A DNA stretch of 19,743 nt, from positions 8,834 to 28,576 of the forward strand of contig JAAOMT010000294.1 in NCBI GenBank assembly GCA_016748015.1. The letters run 5' to 3'. This DNA is from Geosiphon pyriformis (taxonomy: Eukaryota > Glomeromycota > Glomeromycetes > Archaeosporales > Geosiphonaceae). Positions 1-10,948 of the stretch are shown in pieces. Both the position numbers and the translations under genes were made by a program. Each line of letters starts with the position of its first letter. Positions within the stretch are counted from its first letter, which is position 1. The notes under the pieces were generated by a model. The model saw only the letters and a program-made list of their open reading frames with translations, made no database searches and was not told the origin of the DNA.

Positions 1-4
1 GTGA

Positions 5-1411
5 TTACGAGCATTGCATTCCTAAAAATTGGTTAAATGTTAATCTTAAACATTTATCATTTTCTGAAAATATAAGATATTTTGAGGATTGTACCGGATG
101 TTCGTCCAATGAATGGGTGTTATAACATTCATATACAAGTGAAGAGGCGCTTTGAGGGCATTCACAAAACATTTCTTGGGAAACTAAATTTTTTTGAAGT
201 TCTATCCAAAATTCAGGTTGAAAGTGTTTGTATTCTTCATATATTGTGGGAAGGTTGCTCGGTCTTTCGGATTCATCATCCCATTTAGAAAATTTTCTTA
301 TCCCTCGTAGTGGCAAGTTAGGTAGCCAATCATCTTCAAGAGTTACACGATATATCTTGATTTTTTAAAATGAATTCAATTCAATTCAATCAAAACTTTT
401 TAGCAAGCTTCTTTTAATATTAGTCACAAAAAATAAATCTTTTTTACCTTTAGTTTGGATCGAGCGTAAGCGACAAAAATTTCATTTCCCATTCTTGGTT
501 GACCAAAAGTAACAACTATTGGTCTCTCTTCTTGTTTATACTTTTTTAAAAATGCAAGAGCAGCAAAGATTGCATAAGCTGATTTGCATGAGAGATGTAA
601 TTGTAGAAATTAAATTTTTACATTTTCTTAAATTCATGATTTCATTTAGTAAATAAAAATTTACGACTGCTCTCGCCAAATCCAGTGAATTCAAAATTAG
701 AAAATTTGGATTCCTTTTGAAGACGACGAAAAAATTTTGTTTCAAGATATTTTCGCCATCTGTGATAGTAGTTTGCAGCAACCCAGGCACCGAATACATC
801 TGGGAACTGAACGACTGTATATAATTGCCATGAAGTCTTCAACAACGTTTGCATATCATTGATTTTATAATCTGCGAAGCTAAATGTGATCTTTGAATGA
901 CCATGGCCGAACAAAAATAAATCAAATTTACGGCTGTCTGTTTCAAATAACATCTTGAGATGATTAGAGATGTTCAATCTTTAAATTTTTAGCGAAAAAA
1001 AACTAAATGTTCACCTTTATTCAAAGAATGTTCTTGCTGCAAAAGACAATGTGCTTTCCAAGCTAAATTTGCTTTGTTAATAAGTAGCTCTAATATGTTT
1101 TTATTATTGATTAAAGTTTTCATGAAAAAAGGACCAAAATTATTATTTCTTTTTTTTAAAATGAAATTATCTAAGTTAATTTTTGAGCTATTTTTTATTG
1201 AAACTTGATGATGGTCTTTTAGATTATTTTTGATTTCCAATATCTTTTGAGAAGGATGAGAATAATTAATTTTTGTGTTATTCTGTATTAAATGATCCAA
1301 CGAAAAATTTTCATCTAACCATAAAAAGGATTTAAAAAGAGCGAAAAAAAGGGTTGCAATGATTTGTGCAAAGAAAAAGCTTTTAACCATATTTCTAAAT
1401 TTATTAGCCAT
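5..1411 (-). CDS. Class 3 lipase-like protein, nucleophile serine motif lost (pseudoenzyme or decaying gene)
   Basis: Four coding blocks on the minus strand: 1411-about 1015, 978-665, 578-448 and 355-5. The introns 664-579 (86 nt) and 447-356 (92 nt) have GT-AG ends and join in frame. Joined, the protein reads FTGFGESS-PYAIFAAL, then VVTFGQPRMGNEIF, then YRVTLEDDWLPNLP and EFWIEL, in the order of fungal class 3 (alpha/beta-hydrolase) lipases. The family motif TGHSLGGAYA aligns without gaps to TGFGESSPYA, so the nucleophile Ser position is Gly. The acid Asp (LEDDWLP) is kept; a possible His lies in LDEHP near the C-terminus. The first block starts with a hydrophobic stretch (about residues 11-32), suggesting secretion or a membrane anchor. 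I could not join blocks 1 and 2 in frame: the only good donor (1014) leaves a 36-nt intron and the wrong phase. That argues for a broken N-terminus or a different first exon. Lipase ancestry is solid; activity is unlikely. Confidence 0.8.
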
Positions 1412-1451
1412 CAAAGTTTTTTCTTTCCGTCAATTTTCAGAATATATTGTG

Positions 1452-1459
1452 CTTATATA
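1452..1459 (-). promoter_or_regulatory. Candidate TATA box of the lipase-like gene
   Basis: Read on the minus strand the site is TATATAAG, a full match to the TATAWAAG type of core promoter, about 41 bases upstream of the ATG at 1411. In DNA this AT-rich such a match is weak evidence alone; position and strand fit the gene start. Confidence 0.35.
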
Positions 1460-2218
1460 ATTGAAAAGAGTTGGTCAATTATATACACAATTATTCACAC
1501 TTTTGTTTAAAAGCTTGACAAATTCAAGAACATTCCAAATTTAAAAATTTTGTGTTGTTGAAACATGGATTTATTTGTTTTGAAAATTGTATCTTTTGTT
1601 TTCATTCCTAGATTAAATTTCAAGTTTTTAAAGTTTATCCGATAATAAGAATATAAATCATACATAGGATGCTAGTCAGGGAAGAAATACATGCAATTTT
1701 GAAAATGGTTTATTTAACGAAACATAATTGGTTAAAAATATTCATTAAAATATTATTATTCTTTTCATATTTGAATTGAACTTCTTTTTTTTATGTGTTC
1801 TCTAAAAGTGAACTTATTACACTTGATAATGATCAAATCCTTTTACATTCGCAAAAAGAGAAATTTTCTTGAACCACTCCAAAATAAAACTGAAAATGAG
1901 TTTCAAATCTCGTCGTCTTATTCAAAACAGAAAAAGATTTCAATCCAAAAAAGAAATAATATATTTTTCACTAATACTCAGGCTTTTACTATGTCAGCTA
2001 ATAGCTTTGATGATACGATAATTACAATGAGAAGAATTGATAACGTAGATGTAACCTTTGTAAAAGAACAAAAATATTTTGCATGAAATATCCTCAAGTG
2101 CAAATTTAGCATGAAAAGCATCTTGTCAAATTGTTTTTAGAGCTAGTCATTATCATTATTTATCTGAAAAAAAAATTTGAAAAAAATTACTGATATAAAT
2201 TTTTTTGAGAATATTTAG
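1460..2218. other. Intergenic DNA between the two head-to-head lipase copies
   Basis: No convincing gene. A 97-codon plus-strand frame (1793-2086) is Lys/Asn/Ile/Phe-rich and shows no lipase motif; it could be chance or a worn N-terminal remnant of the downstream pseudogene. The exon with the nucleophile motif that should precede the pseudogene was not found in any frame here. Confidence 0.5.
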
Positions 2219-2838
2219 TGATTGCGGTATTTGCTGCACTTGAATATAAAATGAAGTACCAATCTTCTCCAGTAAATCTTATTACTTTTGGCCAACCACG
2301 AATTGGAAATGAATTATTCGTTCATCATACCACAGAAATCTAGTCTAAAGCTTGGAGGGTAACTCATGGTGATGATTGGGTGCCTAATTTTCCGACTGAT
2401 GGCTTTCATCGTGTAAAACAGACGCCTTCAAGTAAATCAGAAAGACCTCGCAGGATTCTATTTAGACACTTGCCAGAAGAATTTTGGATAGAGCCAATCT
2501 CGTCCGAAGCCGAAAATTTTTTTGTGCTATCATACGGCCACTTTATATGAAAATGAGGTAGTTCTTTGTTCGAATGTTTGATTTATCGAAAACCTTTTTA
2601 AAATTGTAATGCACGAAATCATTTTAACAGGGCCACATATCCAGGTATTAATGAAGGAGATTCGCTAAAAATGTATAGAGAATCGCACCCTGATGATGAA
2701 CATTCAGGTCCATATTTTGGTCGCACCATGTGTCCTTTCCCCATCAAAGAAAAGTCCGAAGAAAAGCCGAAAAAAAAGAAAACTCGGGAGAGAGAAAAAG
2801 ACCTAATAACCTTTAAGAAACTTTTTTTTGGGAACTGA
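2219..2838 (+). pseudogene. Class 3 lipase pseudogene (5'-truncated, nonsense codons and frameshift)
   Basis: After an acceptor (tttag, ending 2218) the frame reads IAVFAALEYKMKY, then LITFGQPRIGNELFVHH, RVTHGDDWVPNFP and LPEEFWIEP. This is the same motif order as the minus-strand lipase at 5-1411, and the exon begins at the homologous position and phase. TAG at 2341 falls between FVHH and RVTHGDD, and TGA at 2548 ends the same frame. A second intron, 2558-2630 (73 nt, GTAGTT..AACAG), leads to an exon whose family-like frame (ATYPG, DEHSGPYFGRTMC with the likely catalytic His) is one base out of register with the first. A Lys/Glu-rich tail runs to TGA at 2836-2838. The intron seen after SKLK in the other copy is absent here. 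No upstream exon with GHSLG was found. The breaks are read directly; lipase identity is by family motifs. Confidence 0.85.
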
Positions 2839-3747
2839 CTAGAATTTTTTTTAGATTGAAGACTATAAAGAAATTATTTTTAAATATCAATGATCCTTCG
2901 GTACTCTTTTAATTTATCAAAGGTTCAATGGATCCTTAAAAGTTTTTTTAATTGAAAAGTATAAAAAAGGCATTGAACTATTTTTTTCAAAGTTTTCAAA
3001 AGGCTCTGAATTATAATAACTGACACATTGGAAACTTTTTCAAATAACTCTGTTATTTCTTTTAACATAGAAACACCTTTTAACTTAATTGATCTTGTGA
3101 TACATCTTTTAAGAAAATAACTTTGTTCTTAATTGATTAGATGATAATTCTAATGATTAATTGAGGATTGCCCAAGTGTCCTTGGAGATTATTTTTTTAC
3201 TTGACTTAAAGTAGAATTTATCGTCTCTAAAATTAAATATGCAAACTTTTGATTCTTGAAATTGAAAATCAATTGCTATAACTGTTCTTGGATGAAATAT
3301 TTTATCCGTCAAAATAAAAGCTTGTATATTTTGAGCATAAATAATGATATGATTGAATTAATTATAAAGGCAAATCCTCAAATAAATATGAGAATTTTTT
3401 CACCAAGAGCTTAAATTTACATGATTACTATACAAGCCGCGGATTTGAATAAAATTTAACGAGATCTAAACACTTTAAAATGACATTTAGCTTTGAATCT
3501 CAACCAATAGGCATATCAATGGGCTACACTCGAGAATTAAATTTTCTAAATAATATAATAATTTAAAGTTTTGAAATAAAAGTTTAATGCAAAGCTCAAT
3601 ACGATAGATATTTTAGATTTTATGATGTAAAAATTAGAATAAATAATTTTTTACTGAAATTGAATTCAAAAGAATTTCAACGGCAATAATCTACAATTTA
3701 TTTTTTGACCTCTTAAAAAGCATTAAAAATGAGACAATTTTTTAAGT
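2839..3747. other. Non-coding AT-rich DNA
   Basis: Stops are frequent in all six frames, and I see no family motif, RNA gene or long repeat here. The stretch starts directly after the lipase pseudogene. Confidence 0.5.
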
Positions 3748-3897
3748 GTTTGAAAATAACATCCAAATTTTGATATAGACGTTTTCGTTTGTACTCTTTG
3801 CAACGTGATAACTTATTCAAATGTTATTTTAAACCAAACCAATGTTATTTTATCGCTTCTTTTGAACGATAATAGCATGATCTAAAAATAACATCCA
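3748..3897. repeat. Two consecutive inverted repeats built on AAAATAACATC
   Basis: The motif AAAATAACATC (or a close variant) occurs forward at about 3753-3763 and 3884-3894, and reversed at about 3820-3831 and 3841-3851. Arms 3748-3768 and 3817-3834 form one inverted repeat with a spacer of about 50 bases. Arms 3841-3854 and 3881-3896 form a second with a spacer of about 26 bases. This may be the remnant of a small non-autonomous element, but no flanking target duplication was identified. Confidence 0.55.
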
Positions 3898-3936
3898 GAT
3901 GTGTATTTCCTCATTCCTCTCCTTTCACTCTTTAGT

Positions 3937-4146
3937 GTGCCGTCCCTATTATAATAGTAGTATCTAAGTTTATACTGCGCATCTATGTTTGTTTGTTTCT
4001 TCCTTCCTTCAGCTGTTTTAATTACCATTTCTCAAAGTTTTTATTAATGCCATCCCCGTTATAATACCAAGAAGCTCCAAGTTTATATTGAACATTTACA
4101 TTTCCTTGTTTCACTGCTTTTAATAGAGCATTTCAGTAAAGAACCG
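3937..4146. repeat. Imperfect tandem duplication, period about 110 bp
   Basis: Copy 1 (about 3937-4046) and copy 2 (about 4047-4146) share the ordered blocks GCCrTCCC, TTATAATA, AAGTTTATA, TTGTTTC, TTTTAAT and CATTTC, with small gaps between them. The order is fully conserved while identity is moderate, so the duplication is old. Confidence 0.6.
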
Positions 4147-4208
4147 AAATTTGTGATGAGTTATCAGAATTGAAAGTGTTGCTCTTGTTGTTTATTAAGG
4201 GTATTATT

Positions 4209-4325
4209 ATGCCAGAATTCATTGAAAAAAATTTTAAATTACTGGCAGGATTTGAATTCCATTCAATTTTCGCAAGCCGTTTCTTCCCTTTAATGTATAA
4301 CTTGCGTGCAATGTTTCAAAAATAA
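4209..4325 (+). CDS. Small ORF of 38 codons, unrecognised
   Basis: ATG at 4209 opens a 38-residue frame beginning MPEFIEKNF and ending in RAMFQK before TAA. Codon and residue use is more balanced than in the surrounding AT-rich DNA, which is the only reason to list it. No motif is recognised, and it may be chance or a remnant of a larger gene. Confidence 0.15.
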   Translation: MPEFIEKNFKLLAGFEFHSIFASRFFPLMYNLRAMFQK

Positions 4326-6165
4326 AAAACATAATATTTATGCTTCCGGATTCTTTATGAGAATTGACAAGTGATCACAGCAATTCAAGGATATTGAAGG
4401 CATTTAATTTTTTATTTTTGTCATTATTATCGTTAATAATTGATAAAGATTCTATTCAATATTAATTTCAATTAAATAGTTTAACAATAATATTTTTAAT
4501 AAGCTACAAATTTACAAGAATTGTAAAAAATTTTCATATTAAAATTGTTTATCTTTAAACTAGAACCTTAATCAGATTTTTTAACATTATAAACATGATT
4601 ATATTTTTGGAATAATTTATCAGCATGAATAAATTTTACTTAAAGTTAAAGCATCATAGTTCATTTTTTTGCATAAACAATCTTTGAGTAAATTACAGAA
4701 AAAAAGATTCAATCAAAATTGAATTGACAAAAAATTCCACTAACAAATTTGCTAAGTTTGGAATTTCCAGCTTTGCCATCTCTAAGGGAAAAATCTATAT
4801 ATATTACAAATTTAATAATAATCAATAAATAATCCAAAATTATATACATAATTGAAACCATATAGATTTACTTCACAATGTTTCAATTTAAATCAAAAAT
4901 TTTGCTCATGTCATCAATTCTCAGTTTTTATTAACTTTGTTAAGATTGGTTGTCAATATTATTTTAATTAATCACTTTTCTAGTTTATCACTCTTAATTT
5001 TTAATATTATTTTTTAGTTATTCATCTTTCCAATTAATCTTCTTCTAATTAATTATCCTTTTAATTAATGATTATGAATACACAATGTTTTATGAAACAT
5101 TATTTGCTATACAGTATTAAGCTTATATTCATTTTTTGAATCATATTTCTAAAGTTAAGCTGTTCAATAATTGTCAAAGAATTGATCTCGTTTTCTAACC
5201 TAACAGATTTATTTCGCTATAGAATTCATTATAAGGTGAAAAAGAAAACTTTGTTATGCCCTAAAAGGTTAAGCAAATAACGATGTGTACGCAAAGAATA
5301 AATCGCACCTCCTATTAATTGATAAAATAATTAATTTTGAACTCGTGGATAAAACCAAGAAGAGTCACGTTTTTGAAGATGTCTGTCAACGAGTCTAGGA
5401 TGTTTGAGGATACTCAACACATGAAAATAGCACCACACATTTCACTCCATTTAACATGTACAGTAATGAAATTAAAAAATGATGTATAAAGGCAACTGCT
5501 TTCTATCATAAATTTTTGCATGAGCAAACTATTTAGTAATTAAGCTTGAAGCATTCCTTTTATATAAAATCTTTTGCTAAAGATTAATTACAATAAATAA
5601 TTTCATTAAATAAAAAGTTATTAAATCACTGGGTAATGTGATTAATTTAGAAGTGCAGTTGCTAAAATTTTGTGGCATTTTTTGGCTGCTTGAATAATCC
5701 ATTGTCCAAATCTCTATTTTCATTTTGTATCTGCTGCTAAAACTCGAAATATAATTGTCAAAATTATTTATTTATTTATTTATAACTGACCAATTAATTA
5801 AAATTAAGTATATTTCTATTTGAGCAAAGGTGGTGGTAGAGGGAAGGAAATTATTGTAAAATATTGCAAGTGTTTTTTGAATTTAAATTACTTTTCACCT
5901 TATTGGTTAAACTTTAGATTTTTTGAAAGACCAAGATCAGATTCTCAAAGTGTAAGACCTATAAAATCTCTATGAATAATTTGGTTTTTATATAAGCATT
6001 GAATACTCATTGTTAATTCTTGTGCTATACAAAGCTTTTATATTTTTAAAACGCTTATAATAAATGATTACACAAAATATTTTTCATTGAAAATTATGTT
6101 GTTTAGCTATTCAAAAACCTTATTAAGATTAAAATTTACTAGAATTTGTTAGAATTTAATGAAAA
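4326..6165. other. Non-coding AT-rich DNA with minor simple repeats
   Basis: No gene supported on either strand. A short (ATTT)n run lies near 5766-5784. CpG dinucleotides are scattered, more so between 5160 and 5400, unlike the block that follows. Confidence 0.45.
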
Positions 6166-9100
6166 CAGTTGAGATCCAATATATATTTTGATAAATAGAA
6201 AAAACAGATGACTAATAATAGATTATATTTCTAAAAAATGTCAAAAAAACTATTGCACGAGCAAAAGATACTACTCTTAGACAAGTAAGGGATATTACAA
6301 CTCGAAAAAATTTTACAGCTCAAATAAATGCTCAGTTGCAAATGTAAGTAACTGGTAGTAAAGTAGACATATTATTAATATTATTCTATAGAGAAACCAC
6401 TCATTGTTATTTGTGAAAAAATAAGCTTTGAAAAGCTTAACATAAGCTTTTCATTAGCTTTTTTCTCAATTTGGGTGAAATTTCAGTTAAAATTATATTT
6501 GGTGAAAAAGATGTTAATAATTTAATAAGAAAGCTCAAGAATTAACATTCAAAAAAATTGAAAAATGTAAACATTACTAATGTTACACTTTACAAACAGG
6601 ATAAAGATACTGACTTATAATTAGGTCTTTCTGTAAATAATAGCTTTAGAAATTTTAGCAAAATATCACTATATGTTATAGTAATGAAAAAATAATTACT
6701 AAGCAAATAATATAAAGCATTAAAGAAAATGTTTGGCATATTGTTAACAACTTTAATTAACTTGTACTATTTTTTTAATAAAGAGTAGATAATAGTAATA
6801 AGCAGTTTAATTTTAATGTTAAATAAGATAAAGATTGGTTGATAATTGTTAATAATGTTTATGTTTATCTGTTAGCACTTTAAACATTTAGCAACAGATT
6901 TAATGAAACTTAAATAAGCAAATTAAGTACTTAAATGTTACTTCAGTAATAGTTAAATAGCCAGTTTATCTTTTATAAACACCAAAAAAAGATTAAAGCT
7001 TTGCATTTATTATAATATATAACAATAAATTATTTGAATAATTTTATATAACTTTCAAATAGTTGGCAACAGTTTTTTTTAATTTATGTAAGAAAAAAAT
7101 AATAAAAACAGTTATTCAATACAATACACTAACTACATAAAAAAAACTTTCTTCAAATCAAATTATCAGATAATAGATAATAGATATTATACTAATATTA
7201 TGTTTTAAAATAGTAAAGTTGTTTATTGTACAATTAATGTAGTGATGTATTAATTGATACCACTTTGTATTCCAAATGTTACAAATTTATTTTTGAGTTG
7301 AAAACAGTAAATTTTAATAAGATTTAAGACTTTTTAATTTATTTAATATATATCAATATTTTTTATGTAAATTAAACTATTCGCAAATTAATTACTGTAA
7401 ATAAAATCTCAAGTAAGAAACCAGTAGTTATTTTTACAGATTTTCATACAATTTACATTTTCTTTTAAATTGGTTTTTCTAAAAATCAATCTTTTTTTTA
7501 TATAAATTCCATAATCTATAATATCAAGTTTAATAACATCTACCAAGCTTTAATATTTACATGTAGTTTGGTTTTTAGTAAAATTTTATTAGAGCAGTTA
7601 AAAAAATTTAAACTTACTTATTTTTTTTGAAAAAAAAAGCTATATTGACATCAATTATAAATTCCTCACTAATAATATAGCCAATCTTAATAATTTTGTA
7701 AATAGTATTTTATTACAGTTTTGCCAAAGTAAATAACTTGTAATACAGATGTTTATATTTAATATTATTTATAAATAGTAATTTTATATAATAACTGTAG
7801 AATTACTTTAGAAAAAATTAAGTTTGTTACTTAAGCTTTAGTAATATTTTTTACAATTAATTTTTGAAGAAAGTTGTGTAATATTAATATTTAATTATAA
7901 TAAAATAACTTATAATTACATAGATTTTTTTATGAAAATTACATATTATGAATACTATCACTTTATTCTACAAAGAAAAATGGTTTTTTACTAAAGCGGT
8001 TTTTTTTGTAAAATAAATGATTCATTCGAGCTTTTCAATCTAAATTAAAAATACACAATGATAAAAAATAAAATTTAAATAGAAATTTGGCTGGTTAGAG
8101 TAAATTTAAATATAATACAAACAATAAAGTATTTTAAAACCAAATACTTATAAATAAATTTAATATTTATAGTATTTATCCATATTATAGTTCTACAAGC
8201 CTTTATTTTTAACATAAAAAATAGGTCAAATGTTAATTATATTAATGATATTGAACATAAAAATAAAGCTATTAATTTGAAATAGATAATTCCTAAAAAA
8301 TTTAAATAAAAATATTTTCAAATTTTGGTCATAATAGATTTAATAAAAATATTAAAATTTATAAATAAAGTATATAAAATTATAAAATTAAGTGTTTTGA
8401 AATGGAAATTATTTTGCTGCTAATAAAGAAAAACATTATGTTATTGCTTGGTGGAATTAGTTTTTGTCTAAAAAAATAAGATAAAAAATATAGTTAATAT
8501 TTTTATTATAGTTTTTTCTGCAAATTGGTGGTACTTTTTTAATGTTATTTTTATTATGTTAATAGTTAACTTTAAGTATGTTTTAATAACTGAAAATCTA
8601 AAATAAAAATAATTGAAATAATTTATATAGTTTTAAACTAAAATTTGTATACAAATTAAATTTCAAAAATAAACTTTACATTTGCTATTTATAAAACTTA
8701 TTAAAAGCTTTTGTTAAAAAAACACTTTATTTTTAATAATCATATTTAGAATTAATATTGATAAGATTATATTATAATTATTATCAGATTTATTGTTTTT
8801 TTAATATTAATTATAATATTTATATTTTAATTTGAAATATAAAAAGTTTTTACTTAAAATTAAAGTATTAATAACAAAAAACTATATTATTTAAATATAT
8901 AACAACTTTATGAAAATTTGAAAAAAATGATATTTTTCAAAGTTATAACATTTTTAATATTATTAGAAAATATGTAAATTTTATACAAAACAGCTCAACA
9001 TTGTTTTTTGTAACCAATCTAAAACTAAACAAGCTATAAAGCAATTAATATACAATTTTAATATAAGCCAATTTTATTTTAAAGAAGATATTAGACATTA

Positions 9101-9381
9101 AAACATAAGTTATTTACTTTGAAAATTTTAAACACTTTGTAATAATTTTTAGTTATTAAATATAAGATTAAAAAATAATATTAAACCAATAACAGATTTA
9201 CTGAATTGTTGTTTAATGTTTATAAACTGATTTTTGAGAATGATTGAAGTATTTCTATTAGAAAGGTAAAGTTTGAGAATAAATATGTTTTTATTATATT
9301 TTCATGCTTTATTGATTTTATTTGATTTTATATGAACAGACACTCGTTATGATACCTCTTTGTAGCGGTTAGATTCAACTG
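6166..9381. mobile_element. Probable dead DNA transposon (CAGTTGA inverted ends, CpG-poor interior)
   Basis: The left end reads CAGTTGAGATC and the right end, read on the minus strand, CAGTTGAATCTA. Ends beginning CAGT are typical of Tc1/mariner and pogo-type elements. Between about 6306 and 9343 I count only three CpG dinucleotides in 3 kb, far fewer than outside, and no open frame of useful length survives. A short coding-like remnant lies just inside the left end (6222-6344). Against the call: the expected TA target duplication is not visible (flanks aa and tg), and beyond about 12 bases the ends diverge. The CpG-poor block is plain to see; the element identity is inferred. Confidence 0.4.
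6222..6344 (+). pseudogene. Coding-like remnant (41 codons) near the left end of the CpG-poor block
   Basis: The open frame encodes a basic segment including KKTIARAKDTTLRQVRDITT and then TAQINAQLQM before TAA at 6345. The Arg/Lys/Thr/Gln-rich, helix-forming look resembles a DNA-binding N-terminus of a transposase. I could not match it to a specific family, and the sequence after the stop is broken by many stops. It has no own ATG in frame. Confidence 0.3.
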
Positions 9382-10397
9382 TGATTAAAACACTTATTTT
9401 TAAAAATTATATTTAGAAAATAGCAAATGACTTTGTGAAATGATCAAAAGTTAATGTTTATTTTCATTAGTTTTTTCTCGTACACAATTTCTTAGATGAG
9501 GGTTTCATATTTTAAGTGAGTATAATGTAATCTTTAACGTTTGGTGGGCATTTAAATTGTATTATATCACATTTAATAGTCGATCTTTGCAATAATATTA
9601 ATAATTTTTATTTTGTAAGAAAAATGAAAGATATTATTGTTTTTTATTTTCACATGTATTTATTATTCTAACTTTGTAAAATCAAATAAATATTCAATAA
9701 AATTATTTATGTGGTATATATAGCTTTGCAATTTTTTCTATGAAATTAATTTTAATAAATGTTATAGTCAAATATCTTATATAACTATTATTGTTATTAT
9801 TATTTTCGACAAAGTCATTTATTATCAAAACACTTGTCTATTTAACTATTCATATAATGAATTTCAATAATTTCAATAATTAATTTTATTACCCAATTTT
9901 GTTTTATCTTAATTTGATTTCGTATTCGAAACACTTAGTTATCACTTAACGAATTAATTAAATTACAAATTTTTAAAATAATAACGAGTATGAATATTTT
10001 TTAAATATATTAATTAAGATAAATGAAAATGTATTCTCTTAATTATCATTTAATTGCATTGACATTTTTTATTTGTTTTCATTTAGATTTAAAAATAGTA
10101 TGAAAATTTATTATAATACAAATTTTTTAGTTAGATATCATAATTTTAAGAGTTAATTTATTTTTTTATTATACCTTTTATTAAGATTCAGTATACTTAG
10201 GAAAATATAATTTTTATTTCATTTAAAATATTTAAATTTGAAATTCTTTCTTGTTGATCAAAAAATTATTTTTTACTTTTTTTTTTAATTAACTAACATA
10301 ACCTTTATTCTTATTTAAAAAAAAAACTTTTAATTTGATTAAAACTAATTCTTATTTTTATCTTCTTTCAATTTGAAATTTTTTATTTGATTAAAAA

Positions 10398-10400
<3 letters not shown>

Positions 10401-10436
<36 letters not shown>
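10401..10436. repeat. (TAA)12 microsatellite
   Basis: Twelve uninterrupted TAA units. Confidence 0.95.
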
Positions 10437-10437
<1 letters not shown>

Positions 10438-10591
10438 TTGATTCAAAAAAATATAATGACTTGAATTCATAAATATTTTATTATTGTTATTAAAAAAAAT
10501 ATTAAATTGAAATTTTATAAAATTTGAATAATAACAAAATAACAAAATAATAAATAATAAAAGTTCACTATAAAATTTGATTAATAATTAA

Positions 10592-10618
10592 TTTAATCAA
10601 TTTAATCAATTTAATCTT
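10592..10618. repeat. Nine-base tandem repeat, three copies
   Basis: TTTAATCAA occurs twice in full and a third time with its last two bases changed. Confidence 0.85.
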
Positions 10619-10948
10619 TAAATTATTTTATTTGATTTAAAATGTTTTTTAAAAACAAAAAAATTTTTTATTTTATTTTTTATAATCATATTTATTAATT
10701 GGAATTAAGAATACCCAAATAAATCAAAATTTAAAATGTGCAATTTGAAACAATAAATCAAATATTTAAATAATAAAATTGATTAAAATTTAATTAATAA
10801 TGATATAAATAATGAAAATTAAATTATAATAACTTAAATTGTTATTATTTTTGTTAAAAATGATCAAATTTAATGACTAATTTTATATTGAATAGTTTAT
10901 TGCAAGTATACCTTGGATGTTATGGAATGAATTAGTCATGGTTTCATT

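Larger units (their letters stand above)
9382..10948. other. Non-coding, extremely AT-rich DNA
   Basis: No gene supported. It is dominated by A/T runs, TAA and ATT stretches and short tandem repeats. A minus-strand frame across 10345-10545 is a translation of the TAA microsatellite (poly-Ile) and is not a gene. Confidence 0.55.

Noticed and set aside
82-288. 68-codon plus-strand ORF
   Set aside because: It is the antisense shadow of the last lipase exon, which carries clear family motifs.
536-799. 87-codon minus-strand ORF
   Set aside because: It overlaps lipase exons 2 and 3 in the wrong frame and reads through the intron.
4240-4265. tRNA T-arm-like sequence on the minus strand (GGAATTCAAATCC)
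   Set aside because: The conserved G53 position is A and no acceptor or anticodon stem can be folded around it.
10345-10545. 66-codon minus-strand ORF
   Set aside because: Low-complexity Ile/Asn/Lys sequence produced by the TAA repeat and A/T tracts.
2839-10948. CRISPR array, rRNA or bacterial operon signals
   Set aside because: There are no regularly spaced identical repeats, no conserved rRNA blocks and no ribosome-binding-site gene strings; everything points to fungal nuclear DNA.
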